NCBI RefSeq assembly: GCF_000826545.1
Contig: NZ_CDME01000002.1
Coordinates: 62,001 to 126,000, forward strand
Origin: Kibdelosporangium sp. MJ126-NF4
GTDB taxonomy: Bacteria > Actinomycetota > Actinomycetes > Mycobacteriales > Pseudonocardiaceae
Direction of reading: 5' to 3'
DNA: 64,000 nucleotides
Shown: one piece after another, positions 23,661 through 32,815 of the stretch
Layout: each line of letters starts with the position of its first letter
How positions within the stretch are numbered: the stretch's first letter is position 1
Made by a program: the position numbers and the translations under genes
Notes under the pieces: model-generated
Database searches by the model: none
The model's input: the letters and a program-made list of their open reading frames with translations, nothing else
What the model was told of the DNA's origin: nothing

Positions 23661-26600
23661 ATGCCCGAGCTGCGGCGGAGAATACGGCTGGAACAACGGG
23701 AACGGCCCGCCGAGGTGCCGTTGTCGTTGACCCAGCAGCGGTTGTGGGTGCTGAGCCAGATCGATCCCGACGACATCGCGTACAACAACATCTTCACGCT
23801 CCGCCTCACCGGAGCTGTCGACCCGGCCGCGATGCGTGCGACGCTGGAGACGATCGCGGGTCGGCAGGAGGCGCTGCGGACCAGGTTTCCCGCGAACGAG
23901 GCGGGCGAACCGAGGCAGGAAGTGCTGCCGCCGGGCCCGATTTCGTTGCGGTTCGAGGAAACCAGTGCCGACCGCGTGGCCGAGGTCGTCGCCGACGTGC
24001 AGTTGCGGCCGCACGACCTGACCGCCGAGCCGCCCGTGCGGTACGCGTTGATCCGGCTGGCTCCACAGGACCACGTGCTGCTGATCGCGATGCACCACAT
24101 CGTGTGCGACGCCGGTTCGTTCGCCGTGCTGCGACGCGAGATCGACCTGATCTACCCGGCCGTCGTCGCCGGTCGTACGCCCGATCCGGAGCCATTGGCC
24201 GTGCAGTACGCGGACTTCGCGCTGTGGCAGCACCAACGCGCCGCCGCCGGTCGGCTGGACGAGCAGTTGCGGCTCTGGCACGACAGGCTGCGCGACGCGC
24301 CCGCCGCCACGGATCTGGCTCGGTTGGCGCCAACCGGGGACCGAGGCGTCGGTGTCAACCGAATGTTCACTCTGGACAATGAGACCACGGCGAAGGTCCA
24401 ACGGCTCGCGATCGCCGCGCAGGCCACGCCGTTCATGGTCATGTTCGCCGCGTACACCGTACTTGTCGCGCAACTGGGGGAGCGCTGGCGCGACGACATC
24501 GTGGTCGGGCTGCCGTTCGACGGCCGCGTCGACCGCCGGTTGGACCGGCTGGTCGGCATGTTCATCAACACCCTGGCCGTGCGCGTCCGATGTGCGCCTG
24601 AGCTGACATTCCGCGCGTTGCTCAGCCAGGTCCGTGACAGTCTGTTGGAGGCGTACGGCAACGCCGACGTGCCGTTCGACTGGCTGGTGCGGGACCTGGC
24701 GCCTCGGCGTGACGTCGACCAGAACCCGATCTTCCAGGTGATGTTCCAGCTCCAGCACGCCGACGGGGACGCGAGCACGGTCGCGGACATGCCAGCCATG
24801 GAGTTCCCGGTCGCCGACCAGCCCGCGAAGTTCGACCTCACGCTCAACGCGGTCATCGCCGACGGATCCGTCCTCTGTGGGCTCAACTACCCGGCCGGTC
24901 GGTACACCGAGGACACGATCACCCGGCTGTGCGGGCACTTCCAGGCCCTGGTCGGCACGGTGGTCACGGACCCGGATCTGCGCATCGGCGACCTGGCCGA
25001 GTTCGAGTTCGCCCGTGCCGTGCCGGTGCAAACCGCCCCGGCGGTACGGTCGCGGACCGAGGCGCTGGTGAAACCCGGCGAGGACGTGGAGAAGACGATC
25101 GCGGCCGTGTTCGCCGAAGTGCTCGGGGTGCCGTCGGTCGACGTACACGAGAGCTTCTTCGACCTCGGCGGGCACTCGCTGCTGGCGATCCGGCTCGTGC
25201 GCCGGATCGGCGACCAACTCGGGGCGAAACTGCCAACCACGCTGATCTTCCGGTACCCCAGTGCTTCCGCGCTGGCCGCGGCGGTGACCGGTGCGGCTGA
25301 CGACACCCCCGCCGACGACTTCCTGCGGGATGTGGGCATGGATCTGGAGCCGCCGACCGGGGCGTGGACACCGGGGCCGATCCACAACGTCCTGCTCACC
25401 GGTGCGACCGGCCTGATGGGCACCCACGTACTGGCCCGGACCTTGCGGACGACCGACGCCGTGGTGTGGTGTCTGGTGCGAGCCAAGGACGAGGACACGG
25501 GCCGACGGCGCATCCGGGTCACACTGGACCGCCACGGACTGTGGGACGAGGACTGGGCATCCCGGATCGTCGTGGTCTGCGGGGACCTGGCTGAGCCGCG
25601 GTTCGGCCTGGACACCGACGCGTACGTCCGGCTCGCCGGGACGATCGACACCGTTTTCCACCTGGCCGCCAATGTGAACCTGCTCGATTCGTACGCCAGG
25701 GTGCGGCCGGTCAACGTTCTCGGCACACGCGAGGTCGTTCGGTTCGCCGCCAGGCAACGGGTCAAACCTGTGCACCACGTGTCCTCGATCAGCACGGTTG
25801 TCGGCGGAGCGGACGCGCCGGACGTGTTGCCGGAGGACTGGCGCACCGACCCGAGTGACCTTGGCAGCAACGGGTATCTGCGGAGCAAGTGGGTGGCCGA
25901 GCAGACGATCCGGCAGGCAGCGGAACTCGGTGTGCCGACCGCGATCTACCGGCCGAGCCGGATCAGCGGCGACTCCACCACCGGGGTCATGAACGAGCAG
26001 GACGCGTTCTGGCACTACGTCCGCGCGTGTATCGATCTCGGCGCTGTGCCCGCGGGCGACGGTTGGCAGGATCTCGAAGCGAACCTCGTTCCGGTCGACT
26101 ACGCCGCGGCGGCGTTCGTGTGGATCGCCACGAGCCGCCGACCGGACGGCACCGCCTACAGCCTGTCCCACCACATCCCCACCACGCTGTCGGCTGTCGT
26201 GTCCGAGGCTCGTGCCCTGGGATACCCGGTCGCGGACGTGCCCTATCCGGATTGGCAACGCCTACTGTCCACGGAGGACTCGGTGGCGGTGCGGTCTGTC
26301 GCCCTGCTCACGAGCGCTGTCGGCACTGGCACCGCGTCCGGGGCGCGGGTCGTGTCCGAAGTCAGCCGCGCCACCACCGAAGCAGCCCTCGCGAGCAGCG
26401 GGATCGCGTGCCCGGCCATGGACGCCCCGATCCTGCGGCGCTATCTCACGTACTTCGCCGAGGCCGGACTGCTGGGCGGCACGGCCCCCGAAGCCTTGGC
26501 GGAGACCTTTCCGGCGATGTGGCAGGCGGCGGTACGGCAGTGGCCACGGCACATCGCGGCCCGGTCGGACTCCGGTGACGTGACGTACACCGAGCTCGAC

Positions 26601-27956
26601 CGGGCCTCGGCGGTGGTGGCGGCCGCGTTACGAGCGCGGGGGATCGGCCGTGGTCGGCGGGTCGCCGTCCGCCTCGCACATGGCGTGCCATTGTTGGAGG
26701 TGCTCATCGGCGTGCTGCGTGCCGGTGCCGCGTTCGTGCCGATCGACCACCGACACACCGATCTCCGAGCCACCCGGATCCTGACGGCCGCGCACGTGGA
26801 TCTCCTCGTGACCGACGAGCCCTGCACCGCTCCCTGCCCCACCGTGACTCCGGAGGAGTTGCGGGCTGAGGACCGTGATCCGGTGGCGGACACGGCACGA
26901 CCGGGAGATGCCGCCTACGTGTTGTTCACCTCCGGCTCCACCGGGGAACCCAAGGGCGTCGTGGTGCCCCATTCCGCGCTCGGCCACTACCTGCGCTGGG
27001 CAGTCGGCTCCTACCTGCGGTACGGGACCTCGGGCGCGCCGCTGTACAGCTCGGTCGCGTTCGACCTGACCATCACGTCGATGTTCGCGCCACTCGCGGC
27101 CGGTCGCACCGTCCGGCTCGTGTCCACGAAGGACGGTATCGACGGCGTGGCCGACCTGCTCATCGGCGGCGTCTCGTTCGACTTCGTGAAGCTGACTCCG
27201 TCGCATCTGCGGGTGTTGCTCGCGGCCGTGCAGGACAAGCCGATCGCCGGGTCCGTGGCGTGCCTCGTGCTCGGCGGCGAGGCGCTGCCGTCGGACATCG
27301 TGCGAGAGTGGCGCCAAGTCAGCCCGCTGACCACGATCGTCAACGAGTACGGCCCGACTGAGGCCACTGTCGGATGCAGCGTGCACGTCCTGGCTCCCGA
27401 CGACCCGGTACCGGATGAGATCCCGATCGGCCGGGCCATTCCGTCGGCCACGTTGCACGTCATGGCCGACGGTCACCTGGCTGACGAAGGCGAGCTGTTC
27501 ATCGGTGGCGCGGCACTGGCCGACGGCTACTTCGCCCGTGCGGCGTCGACCGCGGAGCGATTCCTGCCCGATCCCTTCTCCGCCGGGCGGCTTTACCGCA
27601 CAGGCGATCTCGTGCGCGTGCGCCCCGACGGCGAGCTGTGCTACCTCGGCCGTCTGGACGATCAGGTGAAGCTCCGTGGCCACCGCGTCGAACTGGGCGA
27701 GATCGAGGCAACGATTCGCGACCACCCGGACGTGACCGACTGCGTGGTGCGCGCGTGGCGGCGAGCAGCCGACGATGTCCGGCTGGTCGCGTACATTGTG
27801 GCCCACCACGACGTGTCGAGCGTACTGGTGGACTACCTCCGGCCGCTGTTGCCCGACTACATGGTGCCGCGCACCTTCGTCGCGCTGCAGGCGATTCCGC
27901 ACACGATCAACGGCAAGGTGGACACCGAAAGGCTCCCGCTGCCCGCCACGGGATGA
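23661..27956 (+). CDS. NRPS with permuted order C-PCP-reductase-A
   Basis: 1431 residues. Domains in order: condensation (1-450; HH145 in MHHIVCDAGS, where the motif Gly is Ala), carrier (470-540; Ser506 in DLGGHSLLAI), thioester reductase (575-930; NADPH site TGATGLMG from Gly581, catalytic Tyr739 and Lys743 in YLRSKWVAE), then adenylation (945-1431; SGSTGEPKG near 1091, YGPTEAT, YRTGD). No carrier domain follows the A domain, so it must load its own upstream carrier or another protein. Specificity residues read by eye are DLTKVGEVGK, close to the Asn code DLTKLGEVGK. The reductase predicts release as an aldehyde or alcohol. GAAGG precedes the ATG. Confidence 0.92.
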   Translation: MPELRRRIRLEQRERPAEVPLSLTQQRLWVLSQIDPDDIAYNNIFTLRLTGAVDPAAMRATLETIAGRQEALRTRFPANEAGEPRQEVLPPGPISLRFEETSADRVAEVVADVQLRPHDLTAEPPVRYALIRLAPQDHVLLIAMHHIVCDAGSFAVLRREIDLIYPAVVAGRTPDPEPLAVQYADFALWQHQRAAAGRLDEQLRLWHDRLRDAPAATDLARLAPTGDRGVGVNRMFTLDNETTAKVQRLAIAAQATPFMVMFAAYTVLVAQLGERWRDDIVVGLPFDGRVDRRLDRLVGMFINTLAVRVRCAPELTFRALLSQVRDSLLEAYGNADVPFDWLVRDLAPRRDVDQNPIFQVMFQLQHADGDASTVADMPAMEFPVADQPAKFDLTLNAVIADGSVLCGLNYPAGRYTEDTITRLCGHFQALVGTVVTDPDLRIGDLAEFEFARAVPVQTAPAVRSRTEALVKPGEDVEKTIAAVFAEVLGVPSVDVHESFFDLGGHSLLAIRLVRRIGDQLGAKLPTTLIFRYPSASALAAAVTGAADDTPADDFLRDVGMDLEPPTGAWTPGPIHNVLLTGATGLMGTHVLARTLRTTDAVVWCLVRAKDEDTGRRRIRVTLDRHGLWDEDWASRIVVVCGDLAEPRFGLDTDAYVRLAGTIDTVFHLAANVNLLDSYARVRPVNVLGTREVVRFAARQRVKPVHHVSSISTVVGGADAPDVLPEDWRTDPSDLGSNGYLRSKWVAEQTIRQAAELGVPTAIYRPSRISGDSTTGVMNEQDAFWHYVRACIDLGAVPAGDGWQDLEANLVPVDYAAAAFVWIATSRRPDGTAYSLSHHIPTTLSAVVSEARALGYPVADVPYPDWQRLLSTEDSVAVRSVALLTSAVGTGTASGARVVSEVSRATTEAALASSGIACPAMDAPILRRYLTYFAEAGLLGGTAPEALAETFPAMWQAAVRQWPRHIAARSDSGDVTYTELDRASAVVAAALRARGIGRGRRVAVRLAHGVPLLEVLIGVLRAGAAFVPIDHRHTDLRATRILTAAHVDLLVTDEPCTAPCPTVTPEELRAEDRDPVADTARPGDAAYVLFTSGSTGEPKGVVVPHSALGHYLRWAVGSYLRYGTSGAPLYSSVAFDLTITSMFAPLAAGRTVRLVSTKDGIDGVADLLIGGVSFDFVKLTPSHLRVLLAAVQDKPIAGSVACLVLGGEALPSDIVREWRQVSPLTTIVNEYGPTEATVGCSVHVLAPDDPVPDEIPIGRAIPSATLHVMADGHLADEGELFIGGAALADGYFARAASTAERFLPDPFSAGRLYRTGDLVRVRPDGELCYLGRLDDQVKLRGHRVELGEIEATIRDHPDVTDCVVRAWRRAADDVRLVAYIVAHHDVSSVLVDYLRPLLPDYMVPRTFVALQAIPHTINGKVDTERLPLPATG

Positions 27957-27957
27957 C

Positions 27958-29655
27958 TCAGGTCAGCTGCTCCAGGTGCGCGCTGTACGCGGCGAGTGTG
28001 GGCGCGTCGAAAATCAACCGCACAGGTACGCGCACCCCGAACTGTTTGCGTACCCGGGCCACCATGCGCATCGCCAGCAGGGAGTTCCCGCCGAGGGTGA
28101 AGAAGTCCGCGGACCGGCCGACACTCGGCACCCCGAGCACGCCTGCCCACAGGTGAGCGATCCTGCGTTCCATCACGCTTTCCGCGTCGTCGGTTGTCTC
28201 CGTTGGCACACTGGAGCCGAGCAGTGCCATGCGGTCCACCTTGCCGTTGGGGAGTTTCGGCAAGGTGGAATGGCGGACGTACTGCGACGGGACGGCAGCC
28301 GGTGGCAGGCGATCGCCGAGGAACGAGCGCAGTTCGTCGTCCGGGCAGTCCTCGTCGAGGACGAGGTGGGCCACCAGTTGCTCGCCCGACACCAGCACGA
28401 TCGCGTGCCGTACGGCGGGATGGGCAACCAGAGTCGCCTCGACGGCGGCTGGTTCCAGCCGGACACCGCGGATCTTCACCTGTTCGTCCGCGCGGCCAAG
28501 GATCTCCATGACGCCGTCCGGTCGGCGGCGAACGAGGTCACCCGTGTTGTACAGGCGTTGACCGTCGGCCGCGGGCACGAACATCTCGGCGGTTCTCGCC
28601 GCGTCGCCCAAGTATCCCCACGCCAGGCAGGCTCCGCCGACGTACAGCAGACCTGGTTGGCCATCCGGCACGCGCTCGCCGTGCGGGCCGAGGACGTGGG
28701 TGGTCACGCCGTCGATCGGGCGGCCGATCGGGATCGGGTCGGTGTCGGTCGCCGTGACCTCGTGCGTGAGGAAATCGATACACGCTTCGGTGGGGCCATA
28801 CTGGTTGAGCACCCTGGCCTGGGTCACGGCACGTACCCGTCGACACAGGTCGGCGGTCAGCCGCTCACCGCCACACAACAGGTAACGCAAGCCTGCCAAG
28901 CCACTTCCACCGCTCCCCGCGAGATACTCGGCAAGCAGCGATGGCACGAAATGCGCCACGGTCACCCCGGTCGCTGCCATGAAAGTGACGAGTTCGGACG
29001 GTTCAGCCTCACTGTACGCGGGGGCGATGGCGACCATGGCACCCACGCAGAGAGGCGCGAGCAGCTCCCAGAAGGCGAAGTCGAAGGCGGGGGAGCTGAG
29101 CTGGAGGACGACATCGTTGGCGTGCAACGGATAACACCGCTGGGCCCACCGCACGCGGTTGGCCAACGCGCCGTGTGGCACCGCGACCACCTTCGGTCGA
29201 CCGGTCGTGCCGGAGGTCGGCAGCAGATAGGCGGCGTCGCCGGGACTCGGCGAACCGTGTGCGTCGCCTGGTGTCGAGGTGGGTTCTCCAGCGTCAGTGG
29301 TCAGGACCAGCTTGGGATTGATCTTGGCGATCGCGTGGTCGGCCCATTGGGTGCGGCGCTGGAGGTCCACGACAGCCACCGCGGCGCGGAGATCGAGGAT
29401 CGCGAGCATCGTGACGGCTTGCGTCAGTCCACGTTCCGCGTCGACGATGACCCGGTCGCCGCGGCGGACGCCGCGGTCGCGGAGTGACGTGCCCACATGA
29501 TCGATGGCCGCGCCCAAGTCCGCGTAGGTCATCATCGTTTGTCCGTCGGTCAACGCCGGACGGTCAGGGTGAGCGGTGATGGACCTACGCACCCAGTCGG
29601 GCACCATTCCTCGGTGCCACTGTTGGTGTCCCGCCAGCGGGACAGCTCCGGTCAC
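27958..29655 (-). CDS. NRPS A-PCP didomain
   Basis: 565 residues from GTG 29655, which overlaps the MbtH stop (GTGA). The adenylation domain has TSGTTGRPKVV, NQYGPTEACI, YNTGDLVRR and GKVDRMALL; the carrier Ser525 lies in TLGGNSLLAM. Selectivity residues by eye are D-F-W-H-L-G-Q-I-D-K, with H278 and D331 as in serine codes but other positions different, so no firm substrate. A second possible start, ATG 29607, sits exactly at the A-domain edge and 19 bp after the conserved palindrome, so the gene may also have its own promoter. It is convergent with the synthetase at 23661. Confidence 0.88.
   Translation of the reverse strand: MTGAVPLAGHQQWHRGMVPDWVRRSITAHPDRPALTDGQTMMTYADLGAAIDHVGTSLRDRGVRRGDRVIVDAERGLTQAVTMLAILDLRAAVAVVDLQRRTQWADHAIAKINPKLVLTTDAGEPTSTPGDAHGSPSPGDAAYLLPTSGTTGRPKVVAVPHGALANRVRWAQRCYPLHANDVVLQLSSPAFDFAFWELLAPLCVGAMVAIAPAYSEAEPSELVTFMAATGVTVAHFVPSLLAEYLAGSGGSGLAGLRYLLCGGERLTADLCRRVRAVTQARVLNQYGPTEACIDFLTHEVTATDTDPIPIGRPIDGVTTHVLGPHGERVPDGQPGLLYVGGACLAWGYLGDAARTAEMFVPAADGQRLYNTGDLVRRRPDGVMEILGRADEQVKIRGVRLEPAAVEATLVAHPAVRHAIVLVSGEQLVAHLVLDEDCPDDELRSFLGDRLPPAAVPSQYVRHSTLPKLPNGKVDRMALLGSSVPTETTDDAESVMERRIAHLWAGVLGVPSVGRSADFFTLGGNSLLAMRMVARVRKQFGVRVPVRLIFDAPTLAAYSAHLEQLT
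29627..29644. promoter_or_regulatory. Conserved palindrome, copy 1 (A-PCP gene)
   Basis: TGTCCCGCCAGCGGGACA. Outer 8-bp arms are exact complements. It lies just inside the GTG-started A-PCP reading frame, 19 bp upstream of the alternative ATG 29607. The same site occurs at 36704, 44933 and 47042. Confidence 0.7.
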
Positions 29656-29849
29656 GTCGGGTTCTGTTCGGCCAGCGAGCGGCGAACGCTCAAGGGCGTG
29701 ATGTCGGTCCAGACAGCGTCGACATGGGCGAGGCACTCCTCTCGGGTTCCCCGAGTTCCCTCGGCACGCCAACCGGACGGCAGTTCCCGGTCCGCGGCCC
29801 AGATCGAATACTGCTCCTCGTCGTTGACGACGACCTGGAACTCAGTCAT
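29652..29849 (-). CDS. mbtH: MbtH-like protein
   Basis: 65 residues with the family pattern FQVVVNDEEQYSIWAADREL, then PSGWRAEGTRG and a final VDAVWTDITPLS. MbtH-like proteins bind and activate A domains. GGAGCGGAG precedes ATG 29849. The stop overlaps the GTG of the A-PCP gene, its immediate partner, though it may serve other A domains of the locus too. Confidence 0.93.
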   Translation of the reverse strand: MTEFQVVVNDEEQYSIWAADRELPSGWRAEGTRGTREECLAHVDAVWTDITPLSVRRSLAEQNPT

Positions 29850-29997
29850 AGCTCCGCTCCACACAGCGCATGGGAATGAGGAAGACGTTGGCACGGTAAC
29901 GATCGCGGTCGCCGAATGTCGAGAACGCCGGATTCACGCAGCCGCGCGGATTGCCTGCCGGAACGCCCGAGCGGTAGCTTCCGCTGTGGGTGATCAT
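29842..29997 (-). CDS. Possible 51-residue protein upstream of MbtH
   Basis: ATG 29997 follows AAAGGGA at seven bases, a good ribosome site. The frame begins MITHSGSYRSGVPAGNPRGC and ends VERSYD, overlapping the MbtH start by eight bases (translational coupling). Third codon positions are about 76% G/C, a little below the neighbours. I know no family. Only 32 bp separate it from the divergent C-domain gene at 30030, so the two promoters would have to overlap coding sequence, which argues for caution. Confidence 0.42.
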   Translation of the reverse strand: MITHSGSYRSGVPAGNPRGCVNPAFSTFGDRDRYRANVFLIPMRCVERSYD

Positions 29998-30029
29998 GAT
30001 TTTTCCCTTTGTCGTGAAGGAAATCGGCA

Positions 30030-31478
30030 GTGACTGCTAGGTCATCATCAGAGCTTTCCGCCGAGGCGAGACGACTGCTCGAGCAACGGCTGTCCGGCCG
30101 GAGCACCTCGGCGGTGGCTGCCGGTAGCCACGATTCGGCGCCGCTGTCCAGTGATCAGCGACGGCTCTGGTTCCTCACCGAGCTGCGGGCCGACCGCCTG
30201 GAGTACAACGTGGACGCTGCGTGGCGGCTGCGCGGCCCGTTGCGCCCGGACGCGCTTGAGGAGGCACTGCGGGCAGTTGTGCGCCGACACGACGTCCTGC
30301 GGATCACGGTGTCCGGTGCGGATGCCGAACCCCGCCAGGTGGTCGGCCCGATGCCGCGCACTGTCCTGGCTCGCCACGACCTGGCGGGCGAAGCGGATCC
30401 GGTGGCGGCGGCTTTCGCGCTGGCACAGGACGTGGGCAACCAGCCGTTCGACCTGACCGAGGGGCCGCTGTTGCGGGCCTGGCTCGCCCGGCTCGGGCCG
30501 GACGACCACGTCTTCGGCGTCACCGTGCACCACATGGTGTTCGACCGTGACTCGTTGGCGATCCTGCTCGCCGACATCGCGGCGGCCTACGCGCACAACG
30601 GCGAACTCGATCCACTTCCGGCGCAGTACACCGACTTCGCCGCGTGGCAACGACAACGAGCGCAGGCCCCGGAACGAGCAGCGGACCGCGACTACTGGCG
30701 GGAGCGGCTCGCGGACGTCCCGGTGGTGCTCGAACTGCCTACCGACCGGCCCCGCCCGCCCCAACCATCCGGCCACGCGGGTGAGGTCGCCATCACCATC
30801 CCGCCAGCCAAGGCCGATGCGGTACGAGCACTGGCCGCCGCGCACCGCACCACCCCGTTCATCCCCGCGTTGGCGGCGTTCCAGGGCGTGCTGTCGCGGT
30901 ACGCGCCAGGCGTGCCCGCGGTCGCCGTCGGGTGCCCGTTCAACGCCCGCACCAGGGTGGAGTTCGAGGGCCTGATCGGGTTCTTCGCGCGGTCCCTGCC
31001 GGTGGTCGCGGACATCGACGGCGACCCCACCTTCGCGCGATTGGTCGACATGGCCCGCGACACCATGCTCACGGCCCACCGGCACCAGGAACTACCGCTG
31101 GACGAGATCGTCGCCCTGACCGGGACACCCCGCGACCTCGGCCACAACCCGGTGTTCCAGGTGTGGTTCGACCTCGCCGACACCGGTGACACAGTGCCGT
31201 GGCCGGACGGTGTGTCGATCGCGCCGCTACCCACCGGCCAGGCACGCACCCGGTTCGACGTCGAGATGCATCTGGTGGACAACGCATCCGCGGGGATCAC
31301 CGGCCGCCTGCTGTACGCGACCGACCTGTTCGACCACGAGACCGCGGTCGAGTTCGCCCGCCACTACGAGACCTTCCTGGCCGCCGCCGTCACGGAGCCG
31401 TCCACGCGGCTGTCGCGGATCCCACTGCTCGCACCCGGTGAGGCCGCCACCATCATCGGCGAGTGGAGCGTGTCGTGA
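30030..31478 (+). CDS. Stand-alone NRPS condensation protein
   Basis: 482 residues, one condensation domain after a 35-residue helical N-terminus (SSELSAEARRLLEQRLSG), possibly a docking helix. His167-His168 in TVHHMVFDRDS gives HHxxxD, but the usual Gly after Asp is Arg. The catalytic second His and the Asp are kept. PFDL, VGCPFNARTR and HNPVFQVWF fit LCL domains. It works in trans with carrier proteins of the locus. GTG 30030 follows AAGGAAA. The stop overlaps the monooxygenase start. Confidence 0.88.
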   Translation: MTARSSSELSAEARRLLEQRLSGRSTSAVAAGSHDSAPLSSDQRRLWFLTELRADRLEYNVDAAWRLRGPLRPDALEEALRAVVRRHDVLRITVSGADAEPRQVVGPMPRTVLARHDLAGEADPVAAAFALAQDVGNQPFDLTEGPLLRAWLARLGPDDHVFGVTVHHMVFDRDSLAILLADIAAAYAHNGELDPLPAQYTDFAAWQRQRAQAPERAADRDYWRERLADVPVVLELPTDRPRPPQPSGHAGEVAITIPPAKADAVRALAAAHRTTPFIPALAAFQGVLSRYAPGVPAVAVGCPFNARTRVEFEGLIGFFARSLPVVADIDGDPTFARLVDMARDTMLTAHRHQELPLDEIVALTGTPRDLGHNPVFQVWFDLADTGDTVPWPDGVSIAPLPTGQARTRFDVEMHLVDNASAGITGRLLYATDLFDHETAVEFARHYETFLAAAVTEPSTRLSRIPLLAPGEAATIIGEWSVS

Positions 31479-32815
31479 CCGACATTCACGACCTGGTCGG
31501 CGTCGGGTTCGGTCCGTCGAACCTGGCGCTGTCGATCGCCGCCGCGGAGGCTGACGTGCCGCTGCGGGCAGTGTTCCTGGAACGGTCCGAGCGCTTCGGC
31601 TGGCACCGGGACATGCTCATCGACGACGCCACGATGCAGGTCGCCTTCCTCAAGGACCTGGCCACCCCGCGCAATCCCGTGAGCCGGTTCGGGTTCGTGC
31701 CCTACCTGTGGGCGCGGGACCGCCTGTCGGCGTTCATCAACCAGAAGACGTTGTTCCCGACCCGGGTCGAGTTCCACGACTATCTCGAGTGGGCGGCCGC
31801 CCAAGTGGACGACGTCGTCGAGTACGCCGCCGAGGTCGTCGACATCCGGCCGGTGCACGACAACGGTGAGGTGGCGTTCCTCGACGTCGTGTCGGTGCGT
31901 CCGGATGGCCAGGCCCGGGTGCGGCGGACCAGGAACGTGGTGCTGGCCTTGGGACTACAGCCGGTTGTCCCGCCCGGTGTCCATCCGTCGCCGAGGGTGT
32001 GGCACAGCGCGGACTTGCTGGGCCGCGCAGCCACGCTCGACCGTGCGAAGCCGCTCAGGTTCGCCGTCGTGGGCGCGGGGCAGAGCGCCGCCGAGTGCGT
32101 GTCCTACCTGCACAGGGCGTTCGAGCAGGCCGAGGTGCACGCGGTGTTCGGCCGTTACGGCTACAGCCCGGCCGACGACTCGCCGTTCGCGAACCGGATC
32201 TTCGACCCGGCCGCCGTCGACGACTACTTCGTCTCGCCGGACCAGGTGAAGCAACGGTTCTTCGACTACCACGCCAACACGAACTACTCGGCCGTCGACA
32301 CCGAACTGCTCGAAGAGTTGTCCCACCGGGTGTACCGCGAAAGCCTGTCCGGGAGGCAACGCTTGTTCACGCATCACCTTTCCGCGATCACCGATCTGGC
32401 GGACACCGACGACGGCGTGTCCGTGTCCGTGGAGTTCCTGCCGACCGGCGAGCGCACCATGCTGCGGGTGGACCACGTCATCCACGCGACCGGATACCGG
32501 CCGACCGATCCGATTCCGCTGCTGGGCACGACTGCTGAACTGTGCCACAAGGACACTCTTGGCCGGTTGCGTGTCGAACGCGACTACCGCGTGGTGACCA
32601 AGCCCGACGTCCGGACGGGGATCTACCTGCAGGGCGGCACCGAGCATTCGCACGGCATCTCCTCGTCGCTGCTGTCGAACGTGGCGGTACGGGCAGGCGA
32701 GATTCTCGCCTCGATCCAGGAACGTCCGCAAAGGAGAGATGGTGACCAGGACGAACGGACGGCCCGTGCCGGAGACGATCCTGCTCGGCGTGCTGCGGCG
32801 CTGCCTCGCCGATGA
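31475..32815 (+). CDS. Ornithine/lysine N-monooxygenase (SidA/KtzI type)
   Basis: 446 residues. FAD site VGVGFGPSNLALSIAA, substrate-side FLKDLATPRNPVSRFGF, NADPH site FAVVGAGQSAAE and ATGYRP are the hallmarks of L-ornithine/L-lysine N-hydroxylases. Product: N5-hydroxyornithine (or the lysine equivalent), used for hydroxamate siderophores or, with a KtzT-like enzyme, for piperazate. A KtzT-like gene lies at 42936. GTG 31475 overlaps the previous stop. The last 25 codons overlap the next gene by 77 bp and their sequence ([20 protein letters not shown]) is unlike family ends, so the original stop was probably lost. Confidence 0.9.
   Translation: MTDIHDLVGVGFGPSNLALSIAAAEADVPLRAVFLERSERFGWHRDMLIDDATMQVAFLKDLATPRNPVSRFGFVPYLWARDRLSAFINQKTLFPTRVEFHDYLEWAAAQVDDVVEYAAEVVDIRPVHDNGEVAFLDVVSVRPDGQARVRRTRNVVLALGLQPVVPPGVHPSPRVWHSADLLGRAATLDRAKPLRFAVVGAGQSAAECVSYLHRAFEQAEVHAVFGRYGYSPADDSPFANRIFDPAAVDDYFVSPDQVKQRFFDYHANTNYSAVDTELLEELSHRVYRESLSGRQRLFTHHLSAITDLADTDDGVSVSVEFLPTGERTMLRVDHVIHATGYRPTDPIPLLGTTAELCHKDTLGRLRVERDYRVVTKPDVRTGIYLQGGTEHSHGISSSLLSNVAVRAGEILASIQERPQRRDGDQDERTARAGDDPARRAAALPRR

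Noticed and set aside
23526..26258. 910-residue open frame antisense to the C-PCP-R-A synthetase
   Set aside because: Low-complexity His/Arg/Val-rich product, typical of the complement of GC-rich coding sequence; the sense strand is a clear NRPS.
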